A stretch of DNA of 64,000 bases, from assembly GCF_905171765.1 (NCBI RefSeq), contig NC_053390.1, forward strand, positions 305,850,984-305,914,983, read 5' to 3'. Each line of letters begins with the position of its first letter. The first letter of the stretch is position 1. The translations under genes were made by a program, and so were the position numbers. Under the pieces are notes generated by a model. The model was not told the origin of the DNA. It worked only from the letters and a program-made list of their open reading frames with translations, and ran no database searches. Shown here piece by piece: positions 33,101 through 43,205 of the stretch. Origin of the DNA: Bufo bufo (taxonomy: Eukaryota > Chordata > Amphibia > Anura > Bufonidae).

Positions 33101-33458
33101 CTACCAACCAGGGAAGACCCAATACCACCGGAGTGGGAAGCCCCTCCAGAACATAACATGAAAGCAACTCGTTATGGTGGTCCCCTACCCGAAGGTGTAA
33201 GTTATGGACAATGTGAGTGAGGTTTCTCTGAGACAGAGGAGCAGAATCAATAGCGAATATGGGAATAGGTCTCTGTAGCGTACAGAGAGACAAACCCATA
33301 GTGTGGGCAAAATGGGCATCTATCAAATTTACTCCTGCTCCACTGTCTAGAAAAAAAGAAATAGTCTCCGTCTTAACGCCAAAAACAACAACCGCTGGCA
33401 ACACAAATTGCGATGTTCGTATGGAGGAAACGTATACCCCCCGGCTGACATCCTCCAC
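29928..33458 (-). CDS. pol: gypsy-2 Pol polyprotein, open frame of 1176 codons
   Basis: The frame is open without interruption. Domains in order are: aspartic protease (FFLDSGAGVN, D-S-G at 38-40); reverse transcriptase with YLDD near 343-346; RNase H (DHKNLLYLES, about 590); integrase with an HHCC zinc block from about 673 and DDE residues near 743 (MDFITD), 803 (VSDRG) and 840 (GQTER); and a chromodomain near 1028-1085 (HWRGYGPEERMWVP). The leftmost ~80 codons come from the 3' LTR and are probably not conserved protein. No ATG marks the start: position 33458 is a GTG, and the frame is open further upstream into gag, so Pol is probably made by frameshifting from Gag. The frame is potentially functional for reverse transcription and integration, but expression cannot be judged. 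Confidence 0.92.
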   Translation of the reverse strand: MEDVSRGVYVSSIRTSQFVLPAVVVFGVKTETISFFLDSGAGVNLIDAHFAHTMGLSLCTLQRPIPIFAIDSAPLSQRNLTHIVHNLHLRVGDHHNELLSCYVLEGLPTPVVLGLPWLVAHNPVVDWQAREILEWSEQCRENCLNSNCLVASIATLPTFVSDFEDVFSEKGCQKLPPHRPYDCPVNLIPGAKLPKTRLSNLSGPERQAMKDYISESLAKGHIRPSSSPVAAGFFFVKKKDGGLRPCLDFRELSRITIRDPYPLPLIPDLFNQIAGARWFSKLDLRGAYNLIRIKEGDEWKTAFNTSEGHYENLVMPFGLTNAPAVFQHFVNDIFSHLIVRFVVIYLDDILIYSSDLKTHEVHVRQVLQVLRTNKLYAKIEKCVFAVQEIQFLGYLLSASGFRMDPRKVQAILDWDLPENLKALQRFLGFANFYRKFIKNYSVIVKPLTDMTRKGTDFSKWSDAAKIAFSSLKERFTSAPVRIQPDVSQPFIVEVDASEVGVGAVLSQGPSPGKWRPCAFFSKKLSAAEKNYDIGNRELLAIKLAFEEWRHFLEGAIHPVTVIKDHKNLLYLESAKRLTPRQARWSLFFTRFNFVITYRPGAKNTKADALSRCFLGGGNVSDPVPILQRGVVVSAVHSVLEGKVLEAQGDAPVSCPSEKLFVPLNLRFELLKEHYNSALAGHPGSKATLELLSRRFWWPRLRQDVMDFVSSCSTCARAKISHTRPAGSLLPLVIPNRPWTHLSMDFITDLPLSAGKTVIWVVVDRFSKMVHFIALPALPNAKTLAQVFISEIVKLHGVPSDVVSDRGTQFISKFWKAFCSRLGVHLSFSSAFHPQSNGQTERTNQNLETYLRCFVSENQEVWSSYLPLAEFAINNRRQESTGKSPFLGAYGFHPQFCTFKEGGSSGVPEEERFSSSLSSVWQKVQANLKNMGGKYKCMADKRRSPSPDLGVNDYVWLSTMNIKLNVPSWKLGPRFIGPYKIVAIINPMAFRLELPQTFKIHNVFHKSLLKKYVPPLEPSPLPPPPVVVDGNLEFQISKIVDSRRVRRSLQYLVHWRGYGPEERMWVPASEVNADRLVRAFHASHPERPRPLVERGVLSRGCQEPRLTPLYPGSGSRSGWLRALCLKTVLFINGSFLGLPCNPFWLTQGSVASPPQLFLVQQSQPPYIPISHFSGCQI

Positions 33459-33469
33459 ACAGCCTGGGG

Positions 33470-34330
33470 TTAGTAGTTTTCCGACGGTCTTTTGTTTTTG
33501 AGGAAGGAAGGACAGACATTAATAAAATGACCCCTCTCCCCACAGAAAAAACAAACCCCACGCCTACGGCGAGCTTCAGGAGGACGGACCTGACGAGTAG
33601 TTCCTCCTAGCTGCATAGGCTCGTCTAAGTCCGTACAGACTAACTGCTGCTTGGGAGGGGTTACCAATTGCTCCGGATTTTTCAATCTGTCCCTGAGACG
33701 TCTATCTATTCTGATAGAAAGGGACATCACTGCATCAAGGGAAAAGGGAGTCTCATACAGCGCAAGCGCATCCTTAACCCTTTCGGATAACCCAGAGCAG
33801 AACTGACTCCTGAGAGCAGGGTCGTTCCACTGGGTATCCGTAGCCCACCTACGGAACTCTGAGCAATACTCCTCTACTGGCCGCTCTCCCTGTAGGAGTC
33901 TCCGTAATTTTGATTCAGCCAGTGCGACTCGGTCAGGGTCGTCATATATGAGACCCAAGGCCCCAAAAAATTCATCCACTGACCGGAGAGCCTGGGAATC
34001 AGTGGGTAAAGAGAACGCCCAGGATTGCGGGTCCCCCTGCAGCAGGGAAATAACAACCCCCACCCGCTGTTCTTCATTACCAGAGGAGTAAGGGCGCAGC
34101 TTAAAATATAATTTACAGGCCTCACGGAACGTCACAAATTTGTCCCTTCCCCCAGAAAATCTGTCAGGAAGAGCAACCTTGGGTTCCGCAACAACCTGGT
34201 TACCTGTAGCAACCGCTGGGCTAGCGGTCTGTTGCAATTGCTGCTGTTGCTGGAGGACCGACGCCTTCAATCCTGCCACCTCCCAAGACAGGCCTTGAAG
34301 TTGCTTTGACAAAGCAGCAATTGGATCCAT
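33470..34330 (-). CDS. gag: gypsy-2 Gag, 286 codons, intact
   Basis: It starts at ATG 34330 (MDPIAALSKQLQGL), with a short coiled-coil-like glutamine-rich N-terminus, followed by a capsid-like region (FREACKLYFKLRP, LQGDPQSWAF, EYCSEFRRW). A basic tail and one CCHC zinc knuckle (CFFCGERGHFINVC, about 260-273) bind RNA. The stop is at 33470-33472. Gag assembles the cytoplasmic particle in which the element RNA is copied. The end of gag overlaps the upstream extension of the pol frame, which lies in the -1 phase. Confidence 0.9.
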   Translation of the reverse strand: MDPIAALSKQLQGLSWEVAGLKASVLQQQQQLQQTASPAVATGNQVVAEPKVALPDRFSGGRDKFVTFREACKLYFKLRPYSSGNEEQRVGVVISLLQGDPQSWAFSLPTDSQALRSVDEFFGALGLIYDDPDRVALAESKLRRLLQGERPVEEYCSEFRRWATDTQWNDPALRSQFCSGLSERVKDALALYETPFSLDAVMSLSIRIDRRLRDRLKNPEQLVTPPKQQLVCTDLDEPMQLGGTTRQVRPPEARRRRGVCFFCGERGHFINVCPSFLKNKRPSENY

Positions 34331-34401
34331 ACTGGATTCTAAGTAGGTAGAAAGAAAAAGTTTTTTTTTTTTTACCTACACAAAATAAGGGCCAGATATA
34401 A

Positions 34402-35053
34402 TGTAATGACCGGCGTCACGCAAAGGGAGGGAAATGGGAAGGCCCTGTCCAAGGGAGAGGGAAAGATGGTGACCCCTGACTCACCTTGCGGCTGGCACCT
34501 GACTGCCCTGACGTCCCTAGACGGGTTCCTCACCTGTACGCCGATCATGTGCCTAAACCCTGGCTTTCCCTAAGATGAGCCCTATGTAGTGAACGGGGCG
34601 GTGGGATCACTAGTCCGCACCACTGACACTAAGAGGAAAACACTAAGGAGAGGACAGACAATACAGACAAACATATAATCCCAGGTGGGCGACAACAGCA
34701 GACCACCAAGGCCCAACAGGGATCCGGAGGGTAACGTTCTGGAACAACAACCAGGGAACACAGCTACACAGCTCCAGTGGGTCAGTATAGAAGTCCAGGC
34801 AGGAAGCTCTATATCTGGCAACCAGAGAAGTGAGAGATGGGAATATAAGGAGGTTGGGATTGCTGGACAAGAAACAGCTGAGGAGAAGGAGCTACGGATC
34901 CCTGAGTGAGCCAAAAAGGATTGCAAGGCAAACCCAGAAAGCTACCATTAATAAACAGCACTGTTTTTAGACATAGAGCGCGCAGCCACCCGCTGCAACT
35001 TCCTGACCCCGGGTATAACGGATTCAGGCGTGGCTCTTGACACCCTCGTGACA
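34402..35053 (-). repeat. 5' LTR of gypsy-2
   Basis: A direct repeat of 29521-30172, with differences such as GAGGAGAAG versus GAGAAGGAG. It would hold the promoter, but no clear TATA box was identified. Confidence 0.92.
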
Positions 35054-36269
35054 CAGGGTCTCTCACAGCGCGCCATCGCTGCTGAGGTGGGATGCAGTAA
35101 GACAGTCATTTGGAATTTCTTAAATTATCCTGAGGGTTATGGAACAAAAAAGTCAAGTGGAAGACCCAAAAAAATTTCATCAGCACTGAGCCGGAGGATC
35201 CAATTGGCTGTCCGTCAAGATACTGGACTGTCCTCGACCCAAATTAAGGCCCTTACTGGTGCTGACTGCAGCCCCATAACCATCAGACGGCATCTGAGAC
35301 TGAAGGGATTCAAAAACACACAACGTCTTCAAAGACCTCGTCTCCTTGAATGCCACAGAACTGCTCGTTTGGACTTTGCAAGAGAGCACCAAACATGGGA
35401 CATTCAAAGGTGGAAGAAAGTTTTATTCTCTGATGAGAAAAAATTTAACCTTGATGGTCCTGATGGTTTCCAACGTTACTGGCATGACAAGCAGATCCCA
35501 CCTGAGATGTTTTCTACGCGCCACAGTGGAGGGGGCGCCATAATGGTCTGAGGTGCTTTTTCCTTCAGTGGAACAATGGAGCTTCAGGAAGTGCAGGGGC
35601 GTCAAACGGCCGCTGGCTATGTCCAGATGTTGCAGAGAGCATTCCTCATGACTGAGGGCCCTCGTCTGTGTGGTAACGACTGGGTTTTTCAACAGGACAA
35701 CGCTACAGTACACAATGCCCGCAGGACAAGGGACTTCTTCCAGGAGAATAACATCACTCTTTTGGCCCATCCTGCGTGTTCCCCTGATCTAAATCAAATT
35801 GAGAACCTTTGGGGATGGATGGCAAGGGAAGTTTACAAAAATGGACAACAGTTCCAGATAGTAGATGGCCTTCGTGCGGCCGTCTTCACCACTTGGAGAA
35901 ATGTTCCCACTCACCTTATGGAAATGCTTGTATCAAGCATGCCGAAACAAATTTTTGAAGTGATAAACAATAACGGCGGAGCTACTCATTACTGAGTTCA
36001 TGTTTGGAAGTTGGATTTCTGTTTTGGGGGGTTTAGTTTTTTTTTGGAGATGTGGTCCTAAACTTTTGATCAGCTGAAAAACTGCCTGTTTCAGTTTATT
36101 TGTTGTTTCCATTAAATTGAATGCTCACATTTTTTTTTTGTCTCACTCCCATTTCTTCTTGTTGCATGTTGAAGCTCTACTTGGAACCTTGTTAAGATCC
36201 AGCCATGCTAAATAGGATTTTTTGTCATTTTTCAAGTGGTCTTAAACTTTTGATCAGGACTGTATTTTC

Positions 36270-36641
36270 ATAGACACATAGCTGTAAGTTCACCTGATTA
36301 AAACGCTGTTTTTCTTTTGTCAATGTCGATCTGAGGCTCCTTTCTCGACTTTGGTGCAGTGAGGGTGTCACCATTGTCCTTGTTGCACCCAGGCTCCTCC
36401 TTTCTGTAGCCAGACCCTCTCTGGTTGCTTTGCCACTGCCTGGCCCTGTCAATCAAAGCCTCCAGGGAGAGGCTGGCCACAGAAAGGAGTGGAGCTTGGG
36501 TGCAACAAGAGCAATGGTGACACCCTCATTGCACCAAAGGCCTAATTTGCATATTAAAAAAGTATCATAACTCTGGAACAGTGCCTCAGATCAGCAAAAG
36601 AACAGAGTTTTAAACAAGTAAACCTCAGCTATGTGTCTATG
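36270..36641. repeat. Foldback repeat with CATAGACACATAGCTG ends
   Basis: The left end (CATAGACACATAGCTG) is inverted at the right end (CAGCTATGTGTCTAT). The inner arms include GAGGGTGTCACCATTG and its near-inverse CAATGGTGACACCCTC. It starts eight bases after the Tc1 element C. Confidence 0.65.
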
Positions 36642-38136
36642 CAAACAGTTCGGACGTTCCTTTTGCAAGGATGTTTCAGAACATCCTTATAGACTTAACA
36701 TCTGCACACTTATTGTGCAGCTGCGGAAGCAGGGAGCCACCTGACTCCCCAATACAGAAGGCAGGGATATTTTTTTCACCATCCCTGACTTCTCCAGTGC
36801 TGTATACACAGTTTTTAATGAGCACTGTACATACAGATCAATAAGTGTCAAGTGATCACTGTGGGCTGGGTATCTGCACAAGCTGCCAGGTCTTAGTAGA
36901 CACAGATCAGCGCTGCAGTGAGGCTGAAAAGCCTAATTACAACCTCTGTGGGATCTATTTTTCCTGTAACTGGGCTGATATGTCATCCATAGTTACAGAA
37001 GTAAAAAAAATTGTTAAATACCCCCTAAAGGTCTCGAAGAACTTTATTGGGGGCATAAAGTATAGAATAAAAAAAAAAAATTAAGATAAAAAAAAATCAT
37101 TTTAAAAAACACACACTACACCATAGCTATATAACCCATAATCCCATAATATTTTTCCCTTTAATATTTTCCAGAGTATAAAAAAATAAAACAAAAAATA
37201 ATGAAATAAAAATAAAACCCAATGTATCACTGAAAAGGGTGCAAAAATTATTTACATGACCGACTGGAATAAGATTTATGGCTTTGTACAAAAAAAAATA
37301 ATCTGATCTTAAAGGGGGTATGTTGCGCAATCTTGAACATATTTCGATTTATTTCCTGATTTTTCCAGTAAATATAAAAGGAAAACATAAATATGTACAC
37401 AAAGTGTGTACATCACATCTCAGTGGCACAGACAAAGCCCAATAATTACTAGGAGAAGTTACATACACATCAGGTCCACAGAGCCTATGAATTACATTTG
37501 TCAATCCATAAACCAAAACAAGAAGATTCTTTGAAGGTATCGCCTTAGAGAAGACCAGACTAGTGTGCAATGAACAATGATTGTATTTGCCACTTGCCCT
37601 ATTGGATTTTTAACTTCCCCAATGTCCCTTTCAAGTCTTTTCTGCTATACCACTCTGTATATTTGCAGGATTCAGATTCAGTAAAGGTTTTCCATTTATC
37701 GAATAATCTTCCTGTGTTTCTTTCCTTGTGCCTTTCTGCATCTATGTGGTCTATCCACATACATTTTTCATGTGACACGTAACCATCTCTGAGTGGGTTG
37801 AGGATCCAGCCACCTGGCAAAGAGACTTCTGTAGAGCTACCACCAAGATCACTTGGATTATTTAGGAGAATTCCATTCTGTCAGTGCTGTTGCTATTTGG
37901 GGGCCTAGTATGGTGTCGGGGACTGAGGGAGTGTCACATGCCAGTATGTTCTAATATAAGTGATGATATATTGCCAAAAGGTTATGGTCTCTGTACAATC
38001 CTCCACCCCGTAAAAATTTTGTATGAGTTGTCTGGCACTTAAGACAGGCCATTATTTTATCTCAGAAGTTTGGATATAGTGGTATGTTAAAAACTGTATT
38101 AAGTAGAGTGCATGAATTTAAAATAGGTCTCCGGGC
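36642..38136. other. Unassigned DNA
   Basis: Mostly unrecognised. A TTAAAGGGGGTA end at 37309 resembles a lone T2-type terminus. A minus-strand open frame at 37599-37868 is discussed in the findings. Confidence 0.35.
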
Positions 38137-38284
38137 CAGGGCCGGAGCCACCTGTAAGGCGACCTAGGCAGCGGTTTAAAAAAAAAGTGTTGGTTAAGTG
38201 GCGGTCGGGCCGGTCCTGCCGCAAGTTTTTTTTTTAAAGTACGGCGGGTCCTCCCCCGCACCGGGCGGCTGCCGCACTGCACCG

Positions 38285-38455
38285 GGCGCTGCCTGAAGAG
38301 AGGGAGCTCTGTTCGGTCCGCGGTACAGGAGCTTTTGTTTCCTGTACCCGGCCGGACTGACAGGAAGTGCTCACTTAGTGTGCACTTCCTTTCAGTCCGG
38401 CCGGGTACAGGAAACAAATGCTCCTGTACCGCGGACCAAACAGAGCTCGGCCACG
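38285..38455. repeat. Inverted repeat before the minisatellite
   Basis: GAGCTCTGTTCGGTCCGCGG and downstream arms around CCGGCCGGACTGACAGGAAG pair with their inverse across a centre near 38370. A hAT-like end, CAGGGCCGGAGCC, lies upstream at 38137 without a visible partner. Confidence 0.65.
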
Positions 38456-38459
38456 CTAC

Positions 38460-39225
38460 ACTAGAGGTGGGGGGGAATGAGAGTGACAAGGGAGGGGGTG
38501 GAGGAAATGAGAGTGACGTGGGGGGGAAAATGAGAGTGACAAGGGGGGGAATGAGAGTGACAAAGGAGGGGGGGAATAAGAGTGACAAAGGAGGGGAGGA
38601 ATGAGAGTGACAAGGGAGGGGGGGGAATGAGAGTGACAAGGGAGGGGGGAAATGAGAGTGACAAGGGAGGGGGGTGGAAATGAGAGTGACAAGGGAGGGG
38701 GGAAATGAGAGTGACAAGGGGGGGAATGAGAGTGACAAGGGGGGAAATGAGAGTGACAAGGGAGGGGTAGAATGAGAGTGACAAGGGAGGGGGGCAAATG
38801 AGAGTGACAAGAGAGGGGGGGAAATGAGAGTGACAAGGGAGGGGGATGAGAGTGACAAGAGAGGGGGGGGAATGAGAGTTACAAGGGAGGGGGGGAATGA
38901 GAGTGACAAGGGAGGGGGAGGAAATGAGAGTGACAAGGGAGTGGGGGGGATGAGAGTGACAAGGGAGGGGGGATGAGAGTGACAAGGGAGGGGGGAGAAA
39001 TGAGAGTGACAAGGGAGGGAGGGGGGAGAAGAGAGTGACAAGGGAGGGGGGAGAAGAGAGTAACAAGGGAGGGGGGAGAAGAGAGTGACAAGGGAGGGGG
39101 GAGAAGAGAGTGACAAGGGAGGGGGGGGAAGAGAGTGACAAGGGAGAGGGGGAGAAGAGTGTGACAAGGGAGGGGGGAGAAGAGAGTGACAAGGGAGGGG
39201 GGAGAAGAGAGTGACAAGGGAGTCC
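38460..39225. repeat. G/A-rich minisatellite (~25 bp unit)
   Basis: About thirty imperfect copies of a unit such as GAGAGTGACAAGGGAGGGGG lie here. Toward the right end the unit changes from GGGAAATGAGAGTG to GGGAGAAGAGAGTG. Long serine/proline/leucine frames on the minus strand (38118-39270) are by-products of the repeat. The G runs could form quadruplexes. Confidence 0.88.
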
Positions 39226-39801
39226 CCAGAGCCAGACCAAGAGCCAGACTGCAGCCAGAGACCAGATCATCTTATTGTCCTGGTGGTAAGCAGACAGTGC
39301 AATATGTTTATTATTTAATTGTTTAGTTATTAATACTACATTGGAAACTAATTTACCTCACATTAAAAGGACACTATAGTCCCAGAACCACTACAGTTTA
39401 ATGTAGTGGTACTGGTGTCTGTAGCCTGTTCCTGCAGAGAAAAGACACTGTGCAGTACTGGTCCTAAAGGAGCACTATAGTGCCAGGAAAACAAACTCAT
39501 TTTCCTGGCACTATATAGTTGTTAGGAGTGGGGCACCCTCGTGTCCCCCTCCCACTAGGCTGAAGGGGTTAAAACCCCTTCAGCCACTTACCTTTCTCCA
39601 GCGCCGGAACTGGGAACTCTGCTCCCCGATCCTCCTCTCAGCTGTGAATGCGCATGCGCACGCATTCAAAACTATGTTTCCGCGTCTTCCCACTGTAATT
39701 TTCACAGTGAGAATCACTGAAGCACCTCTAGCGGCTGTCAGAGGTGTCTGACATTTGGATGGGAAATATAACAGGTCAACATAGCCTTATGCCTTAAATT
39801 C
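39226..39801. other. T2-like MITE fragments, not resolved
   Basis: The stretch contains TTAAAAGGACACTATAGTCC and AAAGGAGCACTATAGTGCCA, which resemble T2-type ends, and the hairpin GGAAAACAAACTCATTTTCC. A complete element could not be delimited. A related hairpin lies at 55386-55440. Confidence 0.4.
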
Positions 39802-40328
39802 AGGCTACTTTCACACCTGCGTTTAGGTCGGATCCGTCTGGTATGTGCCCAGACGGATCCGCACCTATAATGCAAACGTTTAGATCCGTTCAGAACGGAT
39901 CCGTTTGCATTACCATGAACAAAAAAAAAAAAAAAAAATTTTTTTTTATTTTTTTTTTTTGTTCATGATAATGCAAACGGATCCGTTTTGACTTTACATT
40001 GAAAGTCAATGGGAGACGGATCCGTTTGAAAATTGAGCCATACTGTGTCAACTTCAAACGGATCCGTCCCTATTGACTTGCATTGTAAGTCTGGACGGAT
40101 CCGTTTGCCTCCGCACGGCCAGGCGGACACCCGAACGCTGCAAGCTGCGTTCAGGTGTCCGCCTGCTGAGCGGAGCGGAGGACAAACGGAGCCAGACTGA
40201 TGCATTCTGAGCGGATCCGCATCCATTCAGAATGCATTAGGGCTGGACGGATCCGTTCGGGGCCGCTTGTGAGACCCTTCAAACGAAACTCACAAGCGGA
40301 GCCCCGAACGCTAGTGTGAAAGTAGCCT
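39802..40328. mobile_element. MITE rich in CGGATCCG palindromes
   Basis: The inverted ends GGCTACTTTCACAC and GTGTGAAAGTAGCC bound a body in which ACGGATCCGT-like blocks recur many times. An A tract and a T tract near 39919-39960 form a hairpin core. There is no coding capacity and no clear flanking duplication. Confidence 0.65.
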
Positions 40329-40336
40329 CACACGTC

Positions 40337-40500
40337 AGTGTTTTGGTCAGTGATTTCCATCAGTGATTGTGAGCAAAAACCAGGATTGGAGCCTCCACAG
40401 AGATAAGGTATAAGGAAAAGATCTGCAACTGTTCAGTATTTAGAGCAGCACCTGGTTTTGGCTCAACATCACTGATGGAAATCACTGACCGAACACTGAC
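40337..40500. repeat. Short foldback repeat
   Basis: GTCAGTGATTTCCATCAGTG on the left is inverted on the right (CACTGATGGAAATCACTGAC), with a spacer of about 90 bases. Confidence 0.7.
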
Positions 40501-40517
40501 TGTGAATAAGGAATTAA

Positions 40518-40939
40518 AGGGGTTGTCTAATCATAGACAATGGGGGCATATCGCTAGGATATGCCCCCATTGTCTCATAGGTGCGGGTCCCACCGCTGGG
40601 ACCCACACCTATATCGAGAAAGGAGCCCCGCAAGGTGGTGCCTGGAGGACGCTGGTCCGGCCACCACCAAGCCGACTCCCCATAAAAGTGAATGGGAGCG
40701 TACCGCGCATGCGTGGCCCCCGCTCCCATTAATTTCTATGGGGCCGACGGAAATAGCCGAGCCATTGCTCGGCTATTTTCGCCGGCCCCATAGAAAATGA
40801 ATGGAGGGCGACTGCGCATGCGCAGTACACCCTTCTTCACTTGCGGGGCTCCGTTCTCCAGCAGTGGGACCCGCACCTATAAGACAATGGTGGCATATCC
40901 TAGCGATATGCTCCCATTGTCCATGATGAGACAACCCCT
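40518..40939. mobile_element. T2/Kolobok-type MITE D (422 bp)
   Basis: The ends AGGGGTTGTCT and AGACAACCCCT are flanked by TTAA (40514-40517 and 40940-40943). Inner arms around CAATGGGGGCATATCGCTAG are inverted at the right. It is related in its end sequence to MITE A. Confidence 0.75.
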
Positions 40940-40943
40940 TTAA

Positions 40944-42863
40944 CTGGGCTTTCTGGAAAGGTACTGGTTGTCAGCTGATGTTGAACACTCACAATGGCCT
41001 TTTCTTTTTATATTTTCTTCTTTTTTTCATATACATAGTTCTCGGAATAACCATGGGTAACTGGAATCTTACTGAGACTGAACAAAATCTTATCACAGCA
41101 GACCATTACTATGGCTCATTTTCCCCTATTTGCTGCAGCAGCAGTTAGCATCTAGTGCAGGGGCTCGAGGAAAACTACAATAAACTGATAAATTCACATA
41201 CTGTAGGACTGAGAGTAACATAACTAAAAGCGGCATTGATTTTTTTTACACCAGTGTTTATGACCTGCTTTGCAAAAAAAAAATTATGTCTCTAAACTCT
41301 AGACCTAAGCCTTAATGAGTATGACTCATTCTTTTGCCTATATTCACCCAGAAAATGGGTGAAAAAACATTATTAATTGTCATATTGTGCTGAAAATATA
41401 AAGAGGTTGTGTTCAAGTCTAGGAAATCATATTTCTCTGAGACCTGGTTCTGCTTTGACATAAAGTTGTTTAATAACTCTGCAAAAGGATGAGGAAAAAA
41501 AAGATACTAACTGAAGCAATGTTTTAACATATGTAAACAAAAATCTGTATACTGGTATTTCGGGTGAATTTAATCAGTAAATTTTTGGCCAGTTTCTAAA
41601 CTATCTAAGGGAAAGATTTATCATCTCCCTAGCGCCTAAAAAGTGGCAAAAAGTCGCAAACTATGCACCTCATCATAAATTAGGCAAAACCTCTGGCAGC
41701 GCAGAGGATATCAAGACTGGCGCTTTTTTCATAACTTGACTATAACTCATGATTATATATATATATAATATTTATATATTCCTTTTTTTCAGTACGTTTT
41801 TAAACCAAGAGTGATATATTGCTTTACAATACTGCAAGTTGCAGCACACACCAAATCAAATAATTACTGGAAAGAACAGAATCCAATGATTACAACTGAT
41901 AGCATTGTCATTAGTAATTGCTATTATCGATGACCTCTTACTATGTCTAGCATAAAGGATTAGCATGAGTCACATTTTGTATACAAAGCAGCAGTGGTGC
42001 TGCAGTGTTTCTGATTAAGAATACATTTAAAATCTAGGTTGCACTGTTTATAATTAGAGATGAGCAAATAAAAAAAAAATCGATTAGTCCGGTTTGCCAC
42101 ATTTTTGGAAAAACTTCAGTTCGATCCGAATTTATTAGCGGAAAATTACGTTAAAAAGGCTATTTCCTGGCTGCAGAGAGCCTTTATAGTGGTGTAGAAC
42201 ACTGTGCCTTGCAGTAACACGCAAAGGGAGTCTGCTGTGGTAGTGAAATAATACTGTGAGTCAGTAGGACGTGCAGATGACAGGCGTCGCTCTTAGAATC
42301 ACTGCACACTTCACTTATTTATAACTCAAGTATGAACTCAGCCTTACAGGTCGATGTTAGCGTCAAGAAGAAGCACACTCCTTTTACACCGTCGTCAGCA
42401 GATTCCACATAAATGTCTACAGAACCTGTTCTATTAAACACTTATACAAGTAGTGCTCCCTGACAGAGTGGAGAGGATGTCAGCAGTAAGTTTGTGTTGA
42501 TGTCACTGATTATTTTGCCCTTCCTCTGATCCGTCAGAACAATAACCCACAAAAAACGGATCCTGTCTGCTGAGCATCTGCCTTCACTCGGTCAGCATTT
42601 GCTCAGTATTGCTAATGCCAAAAAAACAGGAGTGGATCAAAAACAGAGATGACGCGTGAATGGAATATTTGTATGTCTTCTGTGTTTTGTACCCACTCCT
42701 GCTTTTGGCTACCAAATCACAAGCCAATTCTGTTGGGACCATACAGGCCTTACAGCTACTACACAGACAGGATCCGTTGTGCGTCTCATTTTTCCTTCCT
42801 TCTAACAGATCAGAAGAAAAGTCAAATAAATGATGATGTCAGCCAGGCCAAAAGGCAAAATAG
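40944..42863. other. Unassigned AT-rich DNA
   Basis: No gene is recognised. Near 42056 the sequence TAGAGATGAGCAAATA resembles a common amphibian repeat end. A TA microsatellite lies at 41755-41770. A 215-codon frame starting at 42649 runs into the tandem repeat that follows and is not considered a gene. Confidence 0.35.
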
Positions 42864-43135
42864 TGGCCCAGTCATGAAGTGGGGAGGGTGGGAACAGCAT
42901 GAGAAGTCCACAGAGTGGCCCTATGACATAGTGTTGAGGTGGAAGCAGCATCAGAAGACCACAGAGTGCCAAGGTGACATAGTGTGGAGGTGGCAGCAGC
43001 ATCAGAAGGCCACAGAAAGGCACAATGAAAGAGTGTGTAGGTGGCAGCAGCAGCAACATCAGGAAGAGGCCACAGAGTGGCACAATGACAGTGTGGAGGT
43101 GGCAGCAGCAGCATCAGGAGGCCACAGAGTGGCAC
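42864..43135. repeat. ~51-bp tandem repeat
   Basis: Five or so units containing GAGGTGGCAGCAGCATCAG and GCCACAGAGTGGCACAATGA lie here, with small length changes from extra CAG triplets. Confidence 0.8.
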
Positions 43136-43205
43136 AATTCTTTGGAATTACGGACATGCCTAGATATTTGGGGCACAGTAAAAAAGCGCGCAATAGGGTA
43201 GTACG

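Larger units (their letters stand above)
29521..35053 (-). mobile_element. Ty3/gypsy chromovirus-type element 2 (5533 bp)
   Basis: Two 652-bp LTRs in direct orientation flank gag and pol on the minus strand, and the element sits between 5-bp direct repeats CAGGG (29516-29520 and 35054-35058). The polypurine tract GAGAGGGGGGGTAC lies next to the left (3') LTR. LTR divergence is about ten differences over 652 bp by eye, so it is older than gypsy-1. Gag and pol share the same architecture as gypsy-1 but differ clearly in sequence, so they are two families or subfamilies. Confidence 0.93.
29457..35995 (+). pseudogene. Tc1 transposase (element C), split and nonsense-mutated
   Basis: The first 21 codons start at ATG 29457 (MAKAKKLSLFERGRVVELHK) and stop at the gypsy-2 insertion. 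The frame resumes at 35059 ([19 protein letters not shown]), giving a paired helix-turn-helix domain, and then the catalytic domain. The first aspartate lies in VLFSDEKKF, the second in WVFQQDNATVHNA and the glutamate in SPDLNQIENLWG. There are 34 residues between the last two, so it is a DD34E transposase. A TGG-to-TGA stop at 35549-35551 cuts the frame in the conserved GGGAIMVWG block. Apart from that stop and the insertion, the reading frame is intact to 35995. Confidence 0.9.
29194..36262 (+). mobile_element. Tc1-like element C, split by gypsy-2
   Basis: The ends CAGTCC (29194) and GGACTG (36262) are flanked by TA. The inverted repeats are about 210 bp and contain the repeated motif GATCAAAAGTTTA at both outer and inner positions, an IR/DR arrangement as in Sleeping-Beauty-like Tc1 elements. 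The left outer motif has lost several bases. Removing gypsy-2 and one copy of its target repeat leaves about 1.53 kb, close to full length. Confidence 0.88.

Noticed and set aside
38118..39270. Long Ser/Pro/Leu-rich open frames (up to ~350 codons) on the minus strand
   Set aside because: They are translations of the ~25-bp minisatellite and exist in several phases at once. There is no start context, domain or conservation.
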